DNA from: Microbacterium gubbeenense DSM 15944
GTDB taxonomy: Bacteria; Actinomycetota; Actinomycetes; Actinomycetales; Microbacteriaceae
DNA length: 64,000 nt
NCBI RefSeq assembly: GCF_000422745.1
Contig: NZ_AUGQ01000002.1
Span: 1 to 64,000, forward strand
Direction: 5' to 3'
In this document: one piece after another, positions 41,469-50,296 of the stretch
Layout: each line of letters starts with the position of its first letter
Position numbering within the stretch: the first letter of the stretch is position 1
Translations under genes and position numbers: made by a program
The notes under the pieces: generated by a model
The model's database searches: none
Seen by the model: the letters and a program-made list of their open reading frames with translations, nothing else
What the model was told of the DNA's origin: nothing

Positions 41469-42305
41469 ATGGAACTCGCGCCGCTCCTCGCCGCCCACGG
41501 CGGTTGGAAGCACCGGGACGACGTGCTCGATCTCGGGTGGAAGCCGCATCAGATCCTCGCGGCACGTCACGCCGAGGGGATCCCGCTGGTGCGGCGGAAG
41601 TGGCTGATCCTCCCGGGCGCGGGATACGGCACTCGCGAGGCGGCGCGCGTCGGCGGCGCGCTCACCGGGGTCAGCGCGCTCGACCGCTACGAGCTTTGGA
41701 AGCCGCCCGGGCTGCGCGATGGACGGGTGCACATCGGTGTGGCGCCGGATGCGCACGTCGATCGGGGCGAGCGCACCGTCCTCGACCGTGCGCGCACCGT
41801 GGTCGCTCGATCGCCGCGTTCCCTCATCGATCCGCTCCCGAACGTGCTCGCGAACATCGCGCGGATCCTCCCGCCCGTCGATGCGTTCGCCGTCTGGGAG
41901 TCGGCGGTCACGCAGAAGCACGCGACGCCGGAGCAGATCCGCGGCCTGCCGTGGCGAACGGAAACGGCGCGCTCCCTCGCCGAGCAGGTGAGTCGCCTCT
42001 CCGATTCAGGCATCGAGTCGATGTTCGTCGCGAACTGTCGCCGCGCGCGGATCCCTGTTGTGCAGCAGGTGAGGATCGCGGGGCGGCGCGTGGATGCGCT
42101 CGTCGGCGCGCACCTCGTCGTGCAGCTCGACGGGTACGCGTTCCACAGCGATGCCGCCCAGCGCCGCCAGGACATCGCCCACGACCGACAGCTGGCTCTG
42201 ATGGGCTACACCGTGCTGCGGTACTCGTACCACGACATCGTCTACGACTGGCCGCGCGTGGAGCGAGAGATCCGCGCCGCGATCGCGCAGGGGCGCGCCG
42301 CATGA
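41469..42305 (+). CDS. DUF559/AbiEi-type endonuclease-fold protein
   Basis: 278 residues. The N-terminal ~80 residues (LAAHGGWKHRDDVLDLGWKPHQILAARHAEGIPLVRRKWLILP) look like the winged-helix head of AbiEi-type antitoxin proteins. The C-terminal part, SGIESMFVANCRRARIPVVQQVRIAGRRVDALVGAHLVVQLDGYAFH, has the E...D...(Q/D) layout of the DUF559/Vsr-like restriction-endonuclease fold: Glu in IESMF, Asp in RVDALVG, Asp in VVQLDG. Common and lineage-specific in actinobacteria, function unknown; I cannot say whether it is toxin-, defence- or repair-related. Between repeat copies C and D. Confidence 0.75.
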   Translation: MELAPLLAAHGGWKHRDDVLDLGWKPHQILAARHAEGIPLVRRKWLILPGAGYGTREAARVGGALTGVSALDRYELWKPPGLRDGRVHIGVAPDAHVDRGERTVLDRARTVVARSPRSLIDPLPNVLANIARILPPVDAFAVWESAVTQKHATPEQIRGLPWRTETARSLAEQVSRLSDSGIESMFVANCRRARIPVVQQVRIAGRRVDALVGAHLVVQLDGYAFHSDAAQRRQDIAHDRQLALMGYTVLRYSYHDIVYDWPRVEREIRAAIAQGRAA

Positions 42306-42309
42306 TGTT

Positions 42310-42390
42310 GCCGAGCGCCTGAGATTTCGGCGAGCGCCTGACGGATCCGCCGAAATCGTCAGTATCTCGGCGAAAAGTCAGGCCTTCGGC
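42310..42390. repeat. intergenic palindromic repeat, copy D
   Basis: Same 81 bp sequence as copy C with a single difference (a C to T at 42385). Starts 4 bp after the DUF559-gene stop and ends 9 bp before the dapF stop (convergent). Confidence 0.88.
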
Positions 42391-42399
42391 GAACCGGCC

Positions 42400-43248
42400 C
42401 TACGCGAGGGTCACGGTGCCCGAGTATACGAGGGTGGCCGGGCCCGAGAGCGCCACGCGCTCCTGGCCGCCCATCTCGAACATGCTCACGCCCAGGACGC
42501 CGCCCGGAACCTCGACGCGCCACTCGTGCGGCGCACCGCCGGCCCAGCTGCGCACCGCGAGCGCCGCCGCGACCGTGCCGGTGCCGCAGGACAGCGTCTC
42601 CCCCACGCCGCGCTCGAACACGCGCATGCGGATCCGCCCCACGCCGGCCGTGATCAGCGGATCCTCGGGAACGACGAACTCGACGTTCGCGCCGCCCTCG
42701 GGCTGCGGGTCGATGTGCGGGATCACCGAGAGGTCGAGCCCATCGAGCTCGGCATCGCTCGCGAGCGCGACGACGATGTGCGGGTTGCCGAGGTCGATGT
42801 TCATGCCCGGGCGCGCGACGTCGAGCCCCCGGGCGCGCACGAGCGGATCCGCCGCGTCAGTGCGCCAGGTGCCGAGGTCCACCCGGAATCCGTCGTCGCT
42901 GCGCGTGACCGTCTTCGTGCCCGCGCGCGTGCCGACCGCGAGCGGGCTATCGAGCGAGGCGAGCCCCGTGTCGGCGAGGTAGCGTGCGAACACCCGCACG
43001 CCGTTGCCGCACATCTCCGCGATGGATCCGTCGGCGTTGCGGTAGTCCATGAACCACTCGGCGTCGGAGCCGAAGCCGCCCGCGGCCGATCGCACCACGC
43101 GCAGCAGCCCGTCTGCGCCGATGCCGAAGTGGCGATCGCACAGCGCCGCGACCTGGGCGGCGGAGAGGTCGAGCACACCATCCGGATCCGGCACGATCAC
43201 GAAGTCATTGCCGGTGCCGTGGCCTTTTGTGAAGGGGATCTCGGGCAT
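42400..43248 (-). CDS. dapF: diaminopimelate epimerase
   Basis: 282 residues. The two catalytic cysteines are in [12 protein letters not shown] (near 79) and [13 protein letters not shown] (near 219). Converts LL- to meso-diaminopimelate for lysine and peptidoglycan. In many actinobacteria it follows miaA directly; here the two are 18.5 kb apart. The ATG at 43248 lies 6 nt after a TAGACT box. Confidence 0.96.
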   Translation of the reverse strand: MPEIPFTKGHGTGNDFVIVPDPDGVLDLSAAQVAALCDRHFGIGADGLLRVVRSAAGGFGSDAEWFMDYRNADGSIAEMCGNGVRVFARYLADTGLASLDSPLAVGTRAGTKTVTRSDDGFRVDLGTWRTDAADPLVRARGLDVARPGMNIDLGNPHIVVALASDAELDGLDLSVIPHIDPQPEGGANVEFVVPEDPLITAGVGRIRMRVFERGVGETLSCGTGTVAAALAVRSWAGGAPHEWRVEVPGGVLGVSMFEMGGQERVALSGPATLVYSGTVTLA

Positions 43249-43254
43249 GGCTCA

Positions 43255-43260
43255 AGTCTA
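43255..43260 (-). promoter_or_regulatory. -10 box of dapF (leaderless)
   Basis: TAGACT on the minus strand, 6 nt before the dapF ATG. Confidence 0.5.
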
Positions 43261-43351
43261 CGAGCCCGTCATCCTCTGGTACGACGAAATCCCTCTGAGG
43301 ATCCGTCTCACCTCCGATGTGCGCGAAGGTCGATCCGCGAAGGATAGAAGC

Positions 43352-44272
43352 ATGATCACCACAGAACATCTCACCAAGCGTTTCGGATCCCATACCGCGG
43401 TCGACGACGTGTCGTTCGTGGTCAAGCCCGGTCAGGTCACCGGATTCCTCGGGCCGAACGGCGCCGGGAAATCGACCACCATGCGCATGATCATGGGCCT
43501 CGACCGGCCGAGCGCCGGATCCGCCTTCGTCAACGGCCGTCCGTTCGCGGAGCACGCAGATCCCATGAGCCAGGCGGGCGCGCTCCTCGACGCCAAGGCC
43601 GCGCACCCGGGCCGTCGCGCCGTGGATCACCTCCGTATGCTCGCCGCGACGAACGGGATCGGCAAGCGCCGCGTCGACGAGGTCATGGACCTGACCGGGA
43701 TCTCGTCCGTCGCCTCGCGCCGCATCGGCGGATTCTCGCTCGGCATGCACCAGCGTCTCGGCATCGCCGCCACGATGCTCGGCGATCCGCAGGTGCTGAT
43801 CTTCGATGAGCCCGTCAACGGCCTCGACCCGGAGGGCGTGCACTGGGTGCGCGGATTCGCCCGGGCGCGAGCAGCCGAGGGGCGCACCGTGTTCATCTCG
43901 TCGCACCTGATGAGCGAGATGGCGCAGACCGCCGACCACATCATCGTGCTCGGCAAGGGCCGCGTGCTCGCCGACGCACCGCTCAGCGACTTCCTGCGCG
44001 GCGCCGAGCACCCCACCGTGCGCGTGCGCGTCTCCGATGCCGCCGTGCTCGGGTCCGTTCTCGCCGCCTCCGGCGTCGCGATCACGCAGACCGGATCCGA
44101 TGCGCTCGAGGTGACCGGCGTTCCCGCCCACATCGTGGCGCGCGCCGCCAGCCTCGAGGGCCTCGAGCTCCACGAACTCACCCCGGTGAACGCCTCCCTC
44201 GAGGAGGCCTACCTCGCCCTCACGGACGACGCCACCGAGTACCGCAGCGACTCCGCCGCCCTCGTCTCCTGA
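43352..44272 (+). CDS. ABC transporter ATP-binding protein (drug-export type)
   Basis: 306 residues. Walker A LGPNGAGKS, signature FSLGMHQRL, Walker B VLIFDEPVNGLDPEG, D-loop and switch histidine in ISSHLMSEM. The C-terminal ~90 residues form the DrrA/CcmA-type extension. With the following membrane protein it forms an exporter, and the downstream histidine kinase and regulator suggest a lantibiotic/peptide-stress sensing module. ATG at 43352 has AAGGA upstream. Substrate unknown. Confidence 0.9.
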   Translation: MITTEHLTKRFGSHTAVDDVSFVVKPGQVTGFLGPNGAGKSTTMRMIMGLDRPSAGSAFVNGRPFAEHADPMSQAGALLDAKAAHPGRRAVDHLRMLAATNGIGKRRVDEVMDLTGISSVASRRIGGFSLGMHQRLGIAATMLGDPQVLIFDEPVNGLDPEGVHWVRGFARARAAEGRTVFISSHLMSEMAQTADHIIVLGKGRVLADAPLSDFLRGAEHPTVRVRVSDAAVLGSVLAASGVAITQTGSDALEVTGVPAHIVARAASLEGLELHELTPVNASLEEAYLALTDDATEYRSDSAALVS

Positions 44273-44301
44273 CCCGCGGGCCGACTCTAAGGATCTTCGA
44301 C

Positions 44302-45135
44302 ATGACCACCACAATCGCTCCCACCGCCCCGCAACAGGCCACCCACCGCGTGAGCGCGGGTTCGCTCCTGAAGGCCGAATGGATCAGCATCGCGAGCCTG
44401 CGCTCGAACAAGCTCTCCTGGATCATCGGCACCGCTCTCGTCGTCCTCCCCGCCGCCGCATTCGCGGCGATCTACGGCGCGCAGTTCACCGACTCGGGCC
44501 AGGATCCCGCCATGCTCGAATGGCTGCCGGGCGTCGGCGAGATCGCCATGAACGGCTACTTCTTCGCCATCGCGATGGCCGTGATCATCGGTTCGTCTGT
44601 GTACGCGAAGGAGCACAGCACGGGATCGCTGCGCACGCTGCTGAGCGCCGCGCCGAAGCGCTTCGGCGTGATGGCCGCGAAGGCCGCCGTCGTGATCGCC
44701 GCCACCTTCATCGCGACCGTCGTCGCGTTCGTTCTCGCCTTGGCCGCCGCCTGGATCGTCGGCGAGCTGTTCGGTCTGCCGACGAACGTCGACGACGTGC
44801 TGTTCGGCGTCGTCCTGCCGATCCTCGGCGCCGGCGTCTTCGCCGCGTCGACGGCCGCGTTCACTCTCGGGATCGCCGCCCTGCTGCGTTCGGAGACCTG
44901 GGCCGTCACCGCGTCGCTCGTGTTCGTGTTCATCCTGCCGATGATCCTCGCGACCCTGCCGTGGTCGTGGGGCGCCGACGTGGCCGACGTGCTGCTCGGA
45001 ACGACCGGCCAGAACCTCCTGTTGGCGCACGGCGCCCTCTCTGGCGATCTTCTGCTCGATCTGGTGCTCACCCTGGCCTGGGGCGCGGCGGCGTTCTTCG
45101 GCGGTGCGGCGGTGGTCGCGCGACGCGACGCGTAG
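44302..45135 (+). CDS. ABC transporter permease
   Basis: 277 residues with about six membrane segments (WIIGTALVVLPAAAFAAIYG; AIAMAVIIGSSVYAKEHSTGSLRTLLSAAPKR; and four more). The region VYAKEHSTGSLRTLLSAAPKR is typical of ABC-2 permeases. Lies 29 bp after the ATPase gene and 11 bp before the kinase gene. Confidence 0.88.
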   Translation: MTTTIAPTAPQQATHRVSAGSLLKAEWISIASLRSNKLSWIIGTALVVLPAAAFAAIYGAQFTDSGQDPAMLEWLPGVGEIAMNGYFFAIAMAVIIGSSVYAKEHSTGSLRTLLSAAPKRFGVMAAKAAVVIAATFIATVVAFVLALAAAWIVGELFGLPTNVDDVLFGVVLPILGAGVFAASTAAFTLGIAALLRSETWAVTASLVFVFILPMILATLPWSWGADVADVLLGTTGQNLLLAHGALSGDLLLDLVLTLAWGAAAFFGGAAVVARRDA

Positions 45136-45146
45136 ATTCGTTGGCG

Positions 45147-46412
45147 ATGACTGCGCAGAGCTCGGCGGCACCCGGATCCTCCACGGACCCGGGTGCCGCA
45201 GAGCTCGCGCTGCCCCGCCCGCCCGGGCTCTTCCGGCGGTGGATCGACCGGCACCCGCGCACCGTCGACGTGCTGATCGCGTTCTTCACGGCGGGGCTTC
45301 CCGCGCTGCTGGCGCCCGTCCTCCTCGCAACGGGCGACGTCTCGAACGCGGTCATCATCGGGATCGGATCCGCGCTGCTCTTCGTCGCGACGCTGTTCCG
45401 CAGGCGGTTCCCGTTCGTCCTGCTGCTCGCGGCGACAATCATCGGGCAGGTGCCGGACCCCAGCATGACCATCGGCATGGTCTCCGCGTGGGTCGCGCTG
45501 TATTCGATCGCGGTGTTCCGTTCGACGCGACAGGCGTGGATCGGATTCGCGATCGCGACGGTGCTGTGGTTCGCCGGATTCGTGCTCGACTGGTCTCCTG
45601 CGACGGCGAGCGCAGCGCTCACGGGAACCGACTGGATCCAGATCCTCGGGCTCCTGTTCCAATCGGCGACGGCCATGCTGGTGCCCACGCTCATCGGGAT
45701 CTCGGTCGGCGGCCGCCGCCGCTACGAGCGCGCGCTGATCACCCGCGCGGAGGATCTCGCGCGCGAGCGGGATCAGCGCGCGCGGCTCGCGGTCGGCGAG
45801 GAGCGCACCCGCATCGCCCGCGAGATGCACGACATCGTCTCGCACAGCCTCACCGTGATGATCACGCTGTCGGAGGGCGCAGCCGCCCAGGCCGAGACCG
45901 GATCCGATCTCGCGCCGGACGCCATGCGCCGCGTCGCCGAGACGGGACGCGAGTCGCTGGCGGAGATGCGGAGGCTGCTCGGCGTGCTGCGCACACCCGG
46001 GTCCTCCGCCGAGCTCGCGCCGCAGCCGGGCGCCGACGACATCGGATCCCTCATCGCCCAGTTCCGCGACGCGGGGATGCCCCTCACGTGGCGGAGCGAG
46101 GGAGAACCGATCCCACCGGGAGGCGTCTCGCTCGCCGCATACCGCATCGTGCAGGAGTCGCTGACGAACGTGCTGCGCCATGCGCCCGGCACGCAGCGGG
46201 TGGACGTCGTGAGCCGCAACGCCGATGGGGTCATCTCACTCACGATCGATAACGAGACCACGCGCGACCCGGCACCCTCGGACGGATCCGGGCGCGGCCT
46301 CGTCGGAATGCGAGAGCGCGCCGCACTCGCCGACGGCACCGTCGAGGCCGGGCTGCGCCCCGACGGCCGCTGGCGCGTACACGCCGTCCTCACCCATCCT
46401 GGAGAACTATGA
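45147..46412 (+). CDS. two-component sensor histidine kinase (NarL-type, HisKA_3)
   Basis: 421 residues. About five membrane helices in residues ~35-180, a linker, the dimerisation/phosphoacceptor motif REMHDIVSHSLTVMI (His near 236) and HATPase motifs (NVLRHAPG; DGSGRGLVGMRERA). No extended extracellular sensor domain, typical of envelope-stress sensors next to exporters. ATG at 45147; an in-frame TTG at 45141 is an alternative. Overlaps the response regulator by 4 bp. Confidence 0.9.
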   Translation: MTAQSSAAPGSSTDPGAAELALPRPPGLFRRWIDRHPRTVDVLIAFFTAGLPALLAPVLLATGDVSNAVIIGIGSALLFVATLFRRRFPFVLLLAATIIGQVPDPSMTIGMVSAWVALYSIAVFRSTRQAWIGFAIATVLWFAGFVLDWSPATASAALTGTDWIQILGLLFQSATAMLVPTLIGISVGGRRRYERALITRAEDLARERDQRARLAVGEERTRIAREMHDIVSHSLTVMITLSEGAAAQAETGSDLAPDAMRRVAETGRESLAEMRRLLGVLRTPGSSAELAPQPGADDIGSLIAQFRDAGMPLTWRSEGEPIPPGGVSLAAYRIVQESLTNVLRHAPGTQRVDVVSRNADGVISLTIDNETTRDPAPSDGSGRGLVGMRERAALADGTVEAGLRPDGRWRVHAVLTHPGEL

Positions 46413-47059
46413 CCGCCATCCGCGTCGCGATCGTCGACGACCAGCAGCTCGTGCGCATGGGGCTGCGCATGATGCTCGATGCCCAGCCCGATATCGACGT
46501 CGTCGCCGAGGCGGCTGACGGGCACGAGGCGGTGGCCGTCGCCGCAGCGGGCGGCATCGATGTCATCCTGATGGACGTGCGCATGCCCGGGCTCGACGGG
46601 ATCGCCGCGACCGAACGGATCTCGGCGCTGGAAGGTGCCCCGCGGATCCTCGTGCTCACGACCTTCGATCTCGACGAGTACGCGTTCGCCGCGCTGCGTG
46701 CGGGGGCGAGCGGGTTCCTCCTGAAGGACGCGCGGCCGCCCGAGCTGCTCGGCGCGATCCGGTCGGTGCACGCGGGTGACGCCGCGCTCGCGCCGCGCGT
46801 CACGGCTCGGATGATCGAACAGTTCATGGACGCTCCTGCGCCGGCCGACGAGGCGAAGATCGACGTGCTCACCCCGCGCGAGCGCGAGATCCTCATCGCG
46901 ATCGGCGAGGGCATGAGCAACGACGAGCTCGCCGCGCACTTCTTCCTGTCGATCTCGACGGTGAAGACCCACATCTCGCGCCTGCTGCAGAAACTCGACG
47001 CCCGGGATCGCGTGCAGCTCGTGATCCTCGCCTATGAGACGGGGCTCGTCGGGCGGTGA
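46409..47059 (+). CDS. response regulator, NarL/LuxR family
   Basis: 216 residues. Receiver domain with the phosphoacceptor Asp in VILMDVRMPG (near 54), then a LuxR-type HTH (LTPREREILIAIGEGMSNDELAAHFFLSISTVKTHISRLL). Presumably controls the exporter genes. Translation coupled to the kinase by ATGA. Confidence 0.92.
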   Translation: MTAIRVAIVDDQQLVRMGLRMMLDAQPDIDVVAEAADGHEAVAVAAAGGIDVILMDVRMPGLDGIAATERISALEGAPRILVLTTFDLDEYAFAALRAGASGFLLKDARPPELLGAIRSVHAGDAALAPRVTARMIEQFMDAPAPADEAKIDVLTPREREILIAIGEGMSNDELAAHFFLSISTVKTHISRLLQKLDARDRVQLVILAYETGLVGR

Positions 47060-47070
47060 GACGATGCCGA

Positions 47071-48249
47071 TCAGACCTGCAGCAGCTCGCGGCGGGCGAG
47101 GTTCGTCATGAGGTCGGCGATGCCGAACGACCAGGGCGCGATCGACTCCGCGTGCTGCACGCGGTTGACGAGGGATCCGAGTCTCGAGGACGCGATCGTC
47201 ACCACGTCGCCCACGTGGTGGGTGAAGCCGCGGCCCGCCTCGCCGCGGTCGTCGGTCGGTGCGAACATGGTGCCGAGGTAGAGCACGAACCCATCGGGGT
47301 ACTGGTGGTGCGCGCCGGTCGCCTGGGCCGCGAGGTCGGCGGGATCCCTGCTGATCTGCTGCATGTGCGACTCCGCGGACATCGCGAAGCCGTCCTCACC
47401 GGTCACCGACAGCGACACCGTCTCGCGGCGCACGTCGTCGAGAGAGAAGCCCTCATCGAACAACCGGATGAGAGGCCCGACCGACGCCGAGGCGTTGTTG
47501 TCCTTCGCGCGGCCGAGCAGAAGGGCGCTGCGCCCCTCGATGTCGCGCAGGTTGACGTCGTTGCCGAGCGTAGCTCCGACGATCTGGCCGTCCGAGGCGA
47601 CGACGATCACCACCTCGGGCTCGGGGTTGTTCCACTGCGATTCGGCGAGCACGCCCACGTCCACGCCCGAGCCGACCGTCGCGAGCACCGGCGCCTTGGA
47701 GAAGATCTCGGCGTCAGGCCCGATGCCGACCTCGAGGTACTGGCTCCACAGACCCTGCTCGATCAGGACCTGCTTGAGCCGCATCGCCTCGGGCGATCCG
47801 GGCACGAGGTCCGCGAGGTCGCCGCCGATCGCGTCGAGCACGGTGGCACGGATCCCGTCGGCCGACGACGCCTCCCCGCGCGCCCGTTCCTCGATCATGC
47901 GCTCGAGCATCGAGACGGGAAAGGTCACCCCGGCGGCCTTCACGACATGCAGATCGATCGGCGAGAGGAGAAAGGGGCGCGAGGCGTCGCGGGTAGCGGG
48001 ATCCGTGTTCGCCCACACGTCCGCGAAGGATCCGATCGACATGCCCTCAGCCCCGCGCGCCGCCGACGCGGGATCCGCGCGCTCGGTCAGCTCGCGCATC
48101 GTCGGGAACGTGCGGGAGACGTCGATCAGCTCGCCTCCGCGCAGGACGACGACGCTCGGCCCGGCGGCGGTTTCGGCGCGGCCCACGAGCAGTGCGCTGT
48201 CGGCGTCGTCGGGCAGGACGCTCGCGGCGTCGGGGATCCACCTGGTCAT
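47071..48249 (-). CDS. fumarylacetoacetate hydrolase family protein
   Basis: 392 residues, a long FAH-fold enzyme of the 2-keto-3-deoxy sugar acid dehydratase or fumarylpyruvate-hydrolase group (NNPEPEVVIVVASDGQIVGATLGNDVNLRDIEGRSALLLGRAKDN, containing the E-x-E metal motif region). Probably dehydrates or cleaves a sugar-acid intermediate such as a 2-keto-3-deoxy acid. ATG at 48249 with AAGGA 7 nt upstream is chosen over an ATG at 48279 which overlaps the upstream stop. Last gene of the minus-strand catabolic series. Confidence 0.75.
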   Translation of the reverse strand: MTRWIPDAASVLPDDADSALLVGRAETAAGPSVVVLRGGELIDVSRTFPTMRELTERADPASAARGAEGMSIGSFADVWANTDPATRDASRPFLLSPIDLHVVKAAGVTFPVSMLERMIEERARGEASSADGIRATVLDAIGGDLADLVPGSPEAMRLKQVLIEQGLWSQYLEVGIGPDAEIFSKAPVLATVGSGVDVGVLAESQWNNPEPEVVIVVASDGQIVGATLGNDVNLRDIEGRSALLLGRAKDNNASASVGPLIRLFDEGFSLDDVRRETVSLSVTGEDGFAMSAESHMQQISRDPADLAAQATGAHHQYPDGFVLYLGTMFAPTDDRGEAGRGFTHHVGDVVTIASSRLGSLVNRVQHAESIAPWSFGIADLMTNLARRELLQV

Positions 48250-48275
48250 ACTCGTTCCTTCGTCGGTCACGTCTG

Positions 48276-49046
48276 TCATCTCCCGTTGAATACGCCGTCG
48301 CGCTTCTCGGCGAACGCCGCGCGCCCCTCGGCCGCGTCGTCGGTTGCGAAGGCGATCGACTGCATCTCGCGTTCGTAGGCCATCGCCTGATCCTGCGGCA
48401 GATTCCACGCCGCGCGCAGGTTCGCCTTCGCCGACTCCGCCGCGATCGGCGGGCGCAGGGCGATCGTATCGGCGATCCGCTGCGCACGGGTGACGACGTC
48501 CTCGGCGGGGACGACCTCGCTGACGAGCCCCCACGCGAGCGCGCGCTCGGCGTCGATCGGATCTCCGGTCATGAGCATCAGCGCCGCGTTGGAGGCGCCG
48601 ATCGAGTTCGCGAGCAGCGCCGACATTCCGCCGCCGCCGACCCATCCGAGCTTGATCTCCGGCGCGGCGAAGGTCGCGGTGTCGGCGGCGACGCGGATGT
48701 CGCAGGTGAGCGCTGCTTCGAGGCCGCCGCCGAAGGCGAATCCGCTCACGGCCGCCACGACCGGCTTGCGCAGCTCTCGCAGGGCGTCGCAGTAGTCGCG
48801 CCGGTTGCGGAAGCTCCAGGGCGTCGGGTACTGGTCGAGCGTCGAGATGTCGCTGCCCGCGCTGAACGCGCGCCCCGTGCCGGTGTAGACGACGGCCCGC
48901 ACCGACGGATCCGTGTTGAGATCGCGGACGATCTGCTCGAGCTCGTCGCTCATCTGCTGCGTGACGGCGTTGAGCTTCTCGGGGCGGTTCAGCCGCACCG
49001 TGGCGACCGCGCCGGAGCGCTCGACGACAACGAGATCGGAGGTCAT
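48276..49046 (-). CDS. enoyl-CoA hydratase/isomerase family protein
   Basis: 256 residues, crotonase fold: the oxyanion-hole motifs AFSAGSDISTL and GFAFGGGLEAALTCDIRVA. Acts on a CoA thioester. The start overlaps the CaiB-type gene stop by 4 bp. It is adjacent to a CoA transferase, suggesting the pathway activates an acid to CoA form; the substrate is unknown. Confidence 0.85.
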   Translation of the reverse strand: MTSDLVVVERSGAVATVRLNRPEKLNAVTQQMSDELEQIVRDLNTDPSVRAVVYTGTGRAFSAGSDISTLDQYPTPWSFRNRRDYCDALRELRKPVVAAVSGFAFGGGLEAALTCDIRVAADTATFAAPEIKLGWVGGGGMSALLANSIGASNAALMLMTGDPIDAERALAWGLVSEVVPAEDVVTRAQRIADTIALRPPIAAESAKANLRAAWNLPQDQAMAYEREMQSIAFATDDAAEGRAAFAEKRDGVFNGR

Positions 49047-50278
49047 GAGCGGTCCTTCCTCGCGGCGGCGGATACGGTCTCGGCGACCGCCCCGGAGGAG
49101 AACAGCTCCGCCGCGCGGTCGGGCGTCACGCCGATCTCGGCGAGGATCTCGCCCGTGTGCTCGCCGACGCGCGGAGCGCCCCGGTCGACGCGCGCGGGCG
49201 TTCTGTCGAACCGATACGGGAATCCGGGGGTCTTCACCCGCCCTTCGGTCGGGTGGTCGTACTCGATGAACGTGCCGTTGTGGGCGATCTGCGGATCGTT
49301 CACGAGCTCTTCGTAGCCGTAGACGGGGCCGACCCACACGCCTTCGGGCAGCAGCGTGTCGAGCCAGTGCTGCGCCGTGTTCGTCTTCAGGTGGGTCGAA
49401 ACGAGGCGGAACAGTTCGTCGCGGTGCGTCCAGCCGTGCTCCTCGGGGTCGAGGCCCATGAGCGCCGGCTCGTCGAAGACGCGTCCGAGCGTGTCGAGAT
49501 CGGCGAAGGCCAGGGCGAGGAAGCCGTCGCTCGTCTCGAAGACGCCGTACGGCGCGCGGATGTACACGTGGGCGTTCGGCTCGGATCCGCGCTCCTGCGG
49601 CACGCCGCCGACCGTGTAGACGCTCAGCTCCTGCATCTGGAGGGTCGTCAGCGCGTCGAGCATGTTGACGGTCACGAGCTGCCCCTCGCCCGTGCGCTCG
49701 CGGTGCAGCAGCGCGGCGAGGACGCCCTCGAACGCCGTCGAGGCCGTGACCGCGTCGGCGAGGAACAGTCCGGCGGCCCGCGGGGCTTCGCCCTTCCGGC
49801 CACCGGACAGCATGGATCCTGTCATCGCCTGCAGCAGCATGTCCTGTCCCGGCCGATCGCGGTACGGGCCGTCTTCCCCGTAGCCGGAGATCGACACGTA
49901 GACGATCGACGGATTGATCTGCTTGACCGTGTCGTAGTCGAGGCCGAGCCGGGCGGCGACGCCCGGGCGGTAGTTCTGGAGGAACACGTCGGCCCCGGCG
50001 ATGAGCTCGCGCACGACCTCCTTGCCGCCCTCGCTCTTGAGGTCGGCGGCGAGGGATCGCTTGTTGCGATTGAGCGAGAGGAACGACACGTTGATCTCGT
50101 TGCCTTGTGCGCCGCCGGCGGCCGCGAACCGCTGCCATTCCCCGGCCGTGGGCTCGACCTTCACGACGTCGGCGCCGAGGTCTCCGAGCCGCTGGGCGGC
50201 GAACGGTCCGGCCATGGCGATCGAGCAGTCCACGACGCGGTAGCCGTCGAGGACGCCGCGGGGGGAGGAATCAGTCAT
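49043..50278 (-). CDS. CaiB/BaiF family CoA transferase
   Basis: 411 residues. Class III CoA-transferase pattern GVLDGYRVVDCSIAMAGPFAAQRLGDLGADVVKVEP with the catalytic Asp in PGQDMLLQAMTG near 149. Moves CoA to a carboxylic acid or racemises acyl-CoA. ATG at 50278; an upstream GTG two codons earlier is an alternative. 18 bp after the oxidoreductase gene. Confidence 0.88.
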   Translation of the reverse strand: MTDSSPRGVLDGYRVVDCSIAMAGPFAAQRLGDLGADVVKVEPTAGEWQRFAAAGGAQGNEINVSFLSLNRNKRSLAADLKSEGGKEVVRELIAGADVFLQNYRPGVAARLGLDYDTVKQINPSIVYVSISGYGEDGPYRDRPGQDMLLQAMTGSMLSGGRKGEAPRAAGLFLADAVTASTAFEGVLAALLHRERTGEGQLVTVNMLDALTTLQMQELSVYTVGGVPQERGSEPNAHVYIRAPYGVFETSDGFLALAFADLDTLGRVFDEPALMGLDPEEHGWTHRDELFRLVSTHLKTNTAQHWLDTLLPEGVWVGPVYGYEELVNDPQIAHNGTFIEYDHPTEGRVKTPGFPYRFDRTPARVDRGAPRVGEHTGEILAEIGVTPDRAAELFSSGAVAETVSAAARKDRS

Positions 50279-50296
50279 TTTCACGTGCCTTTTCTG

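Noticed and set aside
39475..42400. CRISPR-like array from the repeated units
   Set aside because: The units are inverted and separated by only a few bases, with no unique spacers and no cas genes.
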